The notes beneath the pieces were generated by a model. The model saw nothing but the letters and a program-made list of their open reading frames with translations. It searched no databases and was not told the origin of the DNA. The position numbers and the translations under genes are program-made. Positions 41,851 through 43,758 of a stretch of 43,758 nucleotides of DNA are shown here, one piece after another (the stretch's first letter is position 1; the number at the start of each line of letters is the position of its first letter). This stretch comes from an uncultured Devosia sp. (GTDB lineage Bacteria; Pseudomonadota; Alphaproteobacteria; Rhizobiales; Devosiaceae): contig CAMLKN010000001.1 of assembly GCA_946480655.1 (NCBI GenBank), positions 1-43,758 of the forward strand. The letters run 5' to 3'.

Positions 41851-42927
41851 ATGATTTTCTGGTCGATTGCCATAGCCGTTACCGCCATTGCCTGCGCCGC
41901 ATTGTTTTATGCGGGGGTAGGTCGCACGGTCAACGCGGCCGGCCCCGATTTGGCCGATCCCAACGATCATTTTCGCCGTTTGCTGGCCGGCATCGAGGCC
42001 GACGAGCTATCGGGCAAGCTCGATGCCGAACAGGCCATCGCCGCGCGCGGCGAATTGGCGCGCGAATTGCTGCGCAGCAAGGGTGAGTCGCGCGGTGAGG
42101 CCAACGATCTGGGGCGCGCGCCACTTTTCGTCGGATTGGTCGCCGTGGCAGTGATCAGCCTCGGGCTTTACGCAACCCTCGGGCGGCCCGACCTTCCAAC
42201 CCAACCCCTGTCTGAACGGCCAGAAATTGCGGCCCGGACCATGGACATGGATGACGCCATTGCGCGCATCGAGGCGCGTCTGGCCGAAACGCCTGACGAC
42301 GTGCGCGGATGGCAGGTTATCGCCCCCGCCTATGTGGAACTGGGCCGGTTCGCCGACGCTGCAGAGGCGTATCGCCGGGTGATCGCGCTGTCGGGTCCGA
42401 CGGCGGATTTGCAGACCGACCTGGCCGAGGCGCTGTTGCTCGAGGCCGGTGGCGCCGGATCGGACGAGGCCATGCAACTGCTGGAGGCAGCAGCCGGGGC
42501 GGACGCGACGCATGTGCGTTCGCGCCTCTACCTTGCGGCCGAACTGATGCGGACCGAGCAGTATGCTGAAGCGGCGACCTTCTGGCAGCAGGCGATCGAT
42601 CTTGCGCAGGGTGACGAACCCTGGCTCCCCGCGGCAACGCAGGGTCTTGCGGTAGCGCAGGCCGGCGGTGTCGACAGCTCCGCGCAGCAGCAGGCCGACA
42701 TGATTGCGGGCATGGTCGGCGGCCTGGCCGAGCGGCTCTATGCCGATGGCGGATCGGTTGAGGAGTGGACGCAGCTCGTGCGCTCCTATCTCGTGCTCAA
42801 TGATCGCGACAATGCGCAGCGCGCCTTCGACGCCGCCGTCGCCGCCTATCCGGCCGCCTTCGATCGCGGCGAACTCGATACGCTCGCGCTGGACGCGGGT
42901 CTCACGCTCAATGGAGGCAATCCATGA
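41851..42927 (+). CDS. ccmI: Cytochrome c maturation protein CcmI
   Basis: A 358-residue CcmI/CycH protein, which delivers apocytochrome c to the heme ligation machinery. An N-terminal membrane helix (MIFWSIAIAVTAIACAALF) is followed by a cytoplasmic loop with heptad-like helices, a second helix (about 97-114, FVGLVAVAVISLGLYATL) and a periplasmic TPR domain (DDVRGWQVIAPAYVELGRFADAAEAYR). The frame is open 25 codons further upstream; ATG at 41851 matches the family start. It overlaps ccmE by four bases. Confidence 0.93.
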   Translation: MIFWSIAIAVTAIACAALFYAGVGRTVNAAGPDLADPNDHFRRLLAGIEADELSGKLDAEQAIAARGELARELLRSKGESRGEANDLGRAPLFVGLVAVAVISLGLYATLGRPDLPTQPLSERPEIAARTMDMDDAIARIEARLAETPDDVRGWQVIAPAYVELGRFADAAEAYRRVIALSGPTADLQTDLAEALLLEAGGAGSDEAMQLLEAAAGADATHVRSRLYLAAELMRTEQYAEAATFWQQAIDLAQGDEPWLPAATQGLAVAQAGGVDSSAQQQADMIAGMVGGLAERLYADGGSVEEWTQLVRSYLVLNDRDNAQRAFDAAVAAYPAAFDRGELDTLALDAGLTLNGGNP

Positions 42928-43400
42928 CCATGCCAGCCAATGCGCGCCGCAAGGGCATGACGCGCAAGCAGAAGCGCCTCGCCGTCATTGCCGGCCTGGC
43001 AGTGGTTCTGGCCATTGCGACGGCGCTCGTCCTGACTGCGCTGCGCGACCAGATCGTCTTCTTCTATTCGCCCAGCGACGTCTTTGCGCGCGAGGTGGCA
43101 CCGGGCCAGCAGATCCGGCTCGGTGGCTTGGTCAAGGAGGGCACCTGGACCCGTGATGGCCAGGAGAACCTCTTCACCATCACCGATGGCGGCCAGGAGA
43201 TCGTCGCCCACTATGTCGGCATCCTGCCGGATCTTTTTCGCGAGGGGCAGGGGGTTGTCGCTGAAGGCAGCCTTGGTCCGGATGGCCGCTTTGAGGCCAA
43301 CACCGTGCTCGCCAAGCACGACGAAAACTATGTGCCCAAGGAAGTCGTCGAGGCTTTGAAGGCCCAGGGTGAATGGCGGCCGGAGGCTACTTCGCAGTGA
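42924..43400 (+). CDS. ccmE: Cytochrome c maturation heme chaperone CcmE
   Basis: A 158-residue periplasmic heme chaperone anchored by one helix (about 18-40). The covalent heme site is H132 in LAKHDENYVP, with Y136 also conserved. RLGGLVKEGTW and VEGILPDLFREGQG-like VAHYVGILPDLFREGQG are family features. It overlaps ccmI and ccmF by four bases each, so the three are co-translated. It receives heme from CcmABCD and passes it to CcmF/CcmH. Confidence 0.95.
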   Translation: MTMPANARRKGMTRKQKRLAVIAGLAVVLAIATALVLTALRDQIVFFYSPSDVFAREVAPGQQIRLGGLVKEGTWTRDGQENLFTITDGGQEIVAHYVGILPDLFREGQGVVAEGSLGPDGRFEANTVLAKHDENYVPKEVVEALKAQGEWRPEATSQ

Positions 43401-43758
43401 GCATCGAACTTGGCCATTTCGCGCTGATCCTGGCCTTTGCCATCGCGTCGGTGTCGGCGCTGGGCGGGCTGCTGCTGTGGCGGCGTGGGGAGAGACTGGC
43501 GGCGGTGCTGGCACAGGCGTCGATCCTGCAGTTCGTGCTGGTCGCCGTGGCCTTTCTGGCCGTGGTCCAGGCCTTTGTTACGTCCGATTTCAGCCTGGCC
43601 CTGGCCGCCAATCACTCCCATTCATTGAAGCCGCTGATCTTCAAGATCTCCGGCGTCTGGGGCAACCATGAAGGCTCGATGCTGCTCTGGGTGCTCATTC
43701 TGGTGCTGTTCGGGGCGCTGGTTGCAGCCTTCGGCCGCCGGCTGCCGGCCGACCTCAG
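43397..43758 (+). CDS. ccmF: Heme lyase subunit CcmF (partial, cut by window end)
   Basis: The first 120 codons of ccmF, from GTG at 43397 inside the ccmE stop codon to the window end. Three membrane helices are visible, then the WWD-type heme region start FKISGVWGNHEGSMLLWVLIL, which is diagnostic for CcmF. The complete protein is about 650 residues, so most lies outside. It continues the ccmI-ccmE-ccmF order used by rhizobia as cycHJK. Confidence 0.93.
   Translation, partial: MSIELGHFALILAFAIASVSALGGLLLWRRGERLAAVLAQASILQFVLVAVAFLAVVQAFVTSDFSLALAANHSHSLKPLIFKISGVWGNHEGSMLLWVLILVLFGALVAAFGRRLPADL

Overview
The window looks like a chromosomal segment of an alphaproteobacterium of the order Hyphomicrobiales, probably near Devosia (an inference from gene content and high G+C; nothing here fixes the genus). 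The evidence is a MucR/Ros regulator, a FeuP/FeuQ-type two-component system, DUF1491, DUF2336, DUF5330 and DUF6456 proteins, cytochrome c maturation genes in rhizobial order, CtrA-type boxes, and the remains of a Rhodobacter-type gene transfer agent (GTA). I see no rRNA, tRNA, CRISPR array or insertion sequence.

Left part (1-13.3 kb): a CheY-like receiver protein behind a perfect CtrA box, iron superoxide dismutase with a clear terminator, oligopeptidase B, and a complete seven-gene Mrp Na+/H+ antiporter operon (mrpABCDEFG) in which almost every gene overlaps or touches the next. Then come mucR with its terminator, a stand-alone DnaA domain IV-like protein behind an AT-rich inverted repeat, a DUF6456 protein, a membrane acyltransferase, sufE and a DUF5330 protein.

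Middle part (13.3-32.3 kb): a PAS histidine kinase overlapping a peptidoglycan-binding protein and a DUF1491 gene; a convergent DUF2336 gene; a lipoprotein; a chromate transporter; a three-gene drug-type ABC exporter diverging from a TetR regulator across a palindromic operator; a Nudix/DUF1254/DUF1214 operon; a small secreted protein; penicillin-binding protein 1A; a YcgN-type cysteine-cluster protein; a degenerate GGDEF protein; a YegD-like Hsp70; and a DUF2254 membrane protein.

Accessory patch (32.3-34.4 kb): the most unusual part. About 1.3 kb holds collinear, out-of-frame scraps of at least four GTA/phage structural genes (portal, major capsid, head closure, DUF2460 tail protein), probably preceded by a small-terminase-like start. 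The patch is interspersed with palindromic intergenic repeats. It is followed by a DUF1902 antitoxin gene and a hicA toxin gene that has lost one base just before its catalytic histidine motif.

Right part (34.4-43.8 kb): a small secreted FeuN-like protein with feuP and feuQ, an outer-membrane-type lipoprotein, an unrecognised 405-residue protein, a two-gene FAD oxidoreductase operon resembling a shortened sarcosine oxidase alpha chain plus a partner, and ccmI-ccmE-ccmF, with ccmF cut by the window end.
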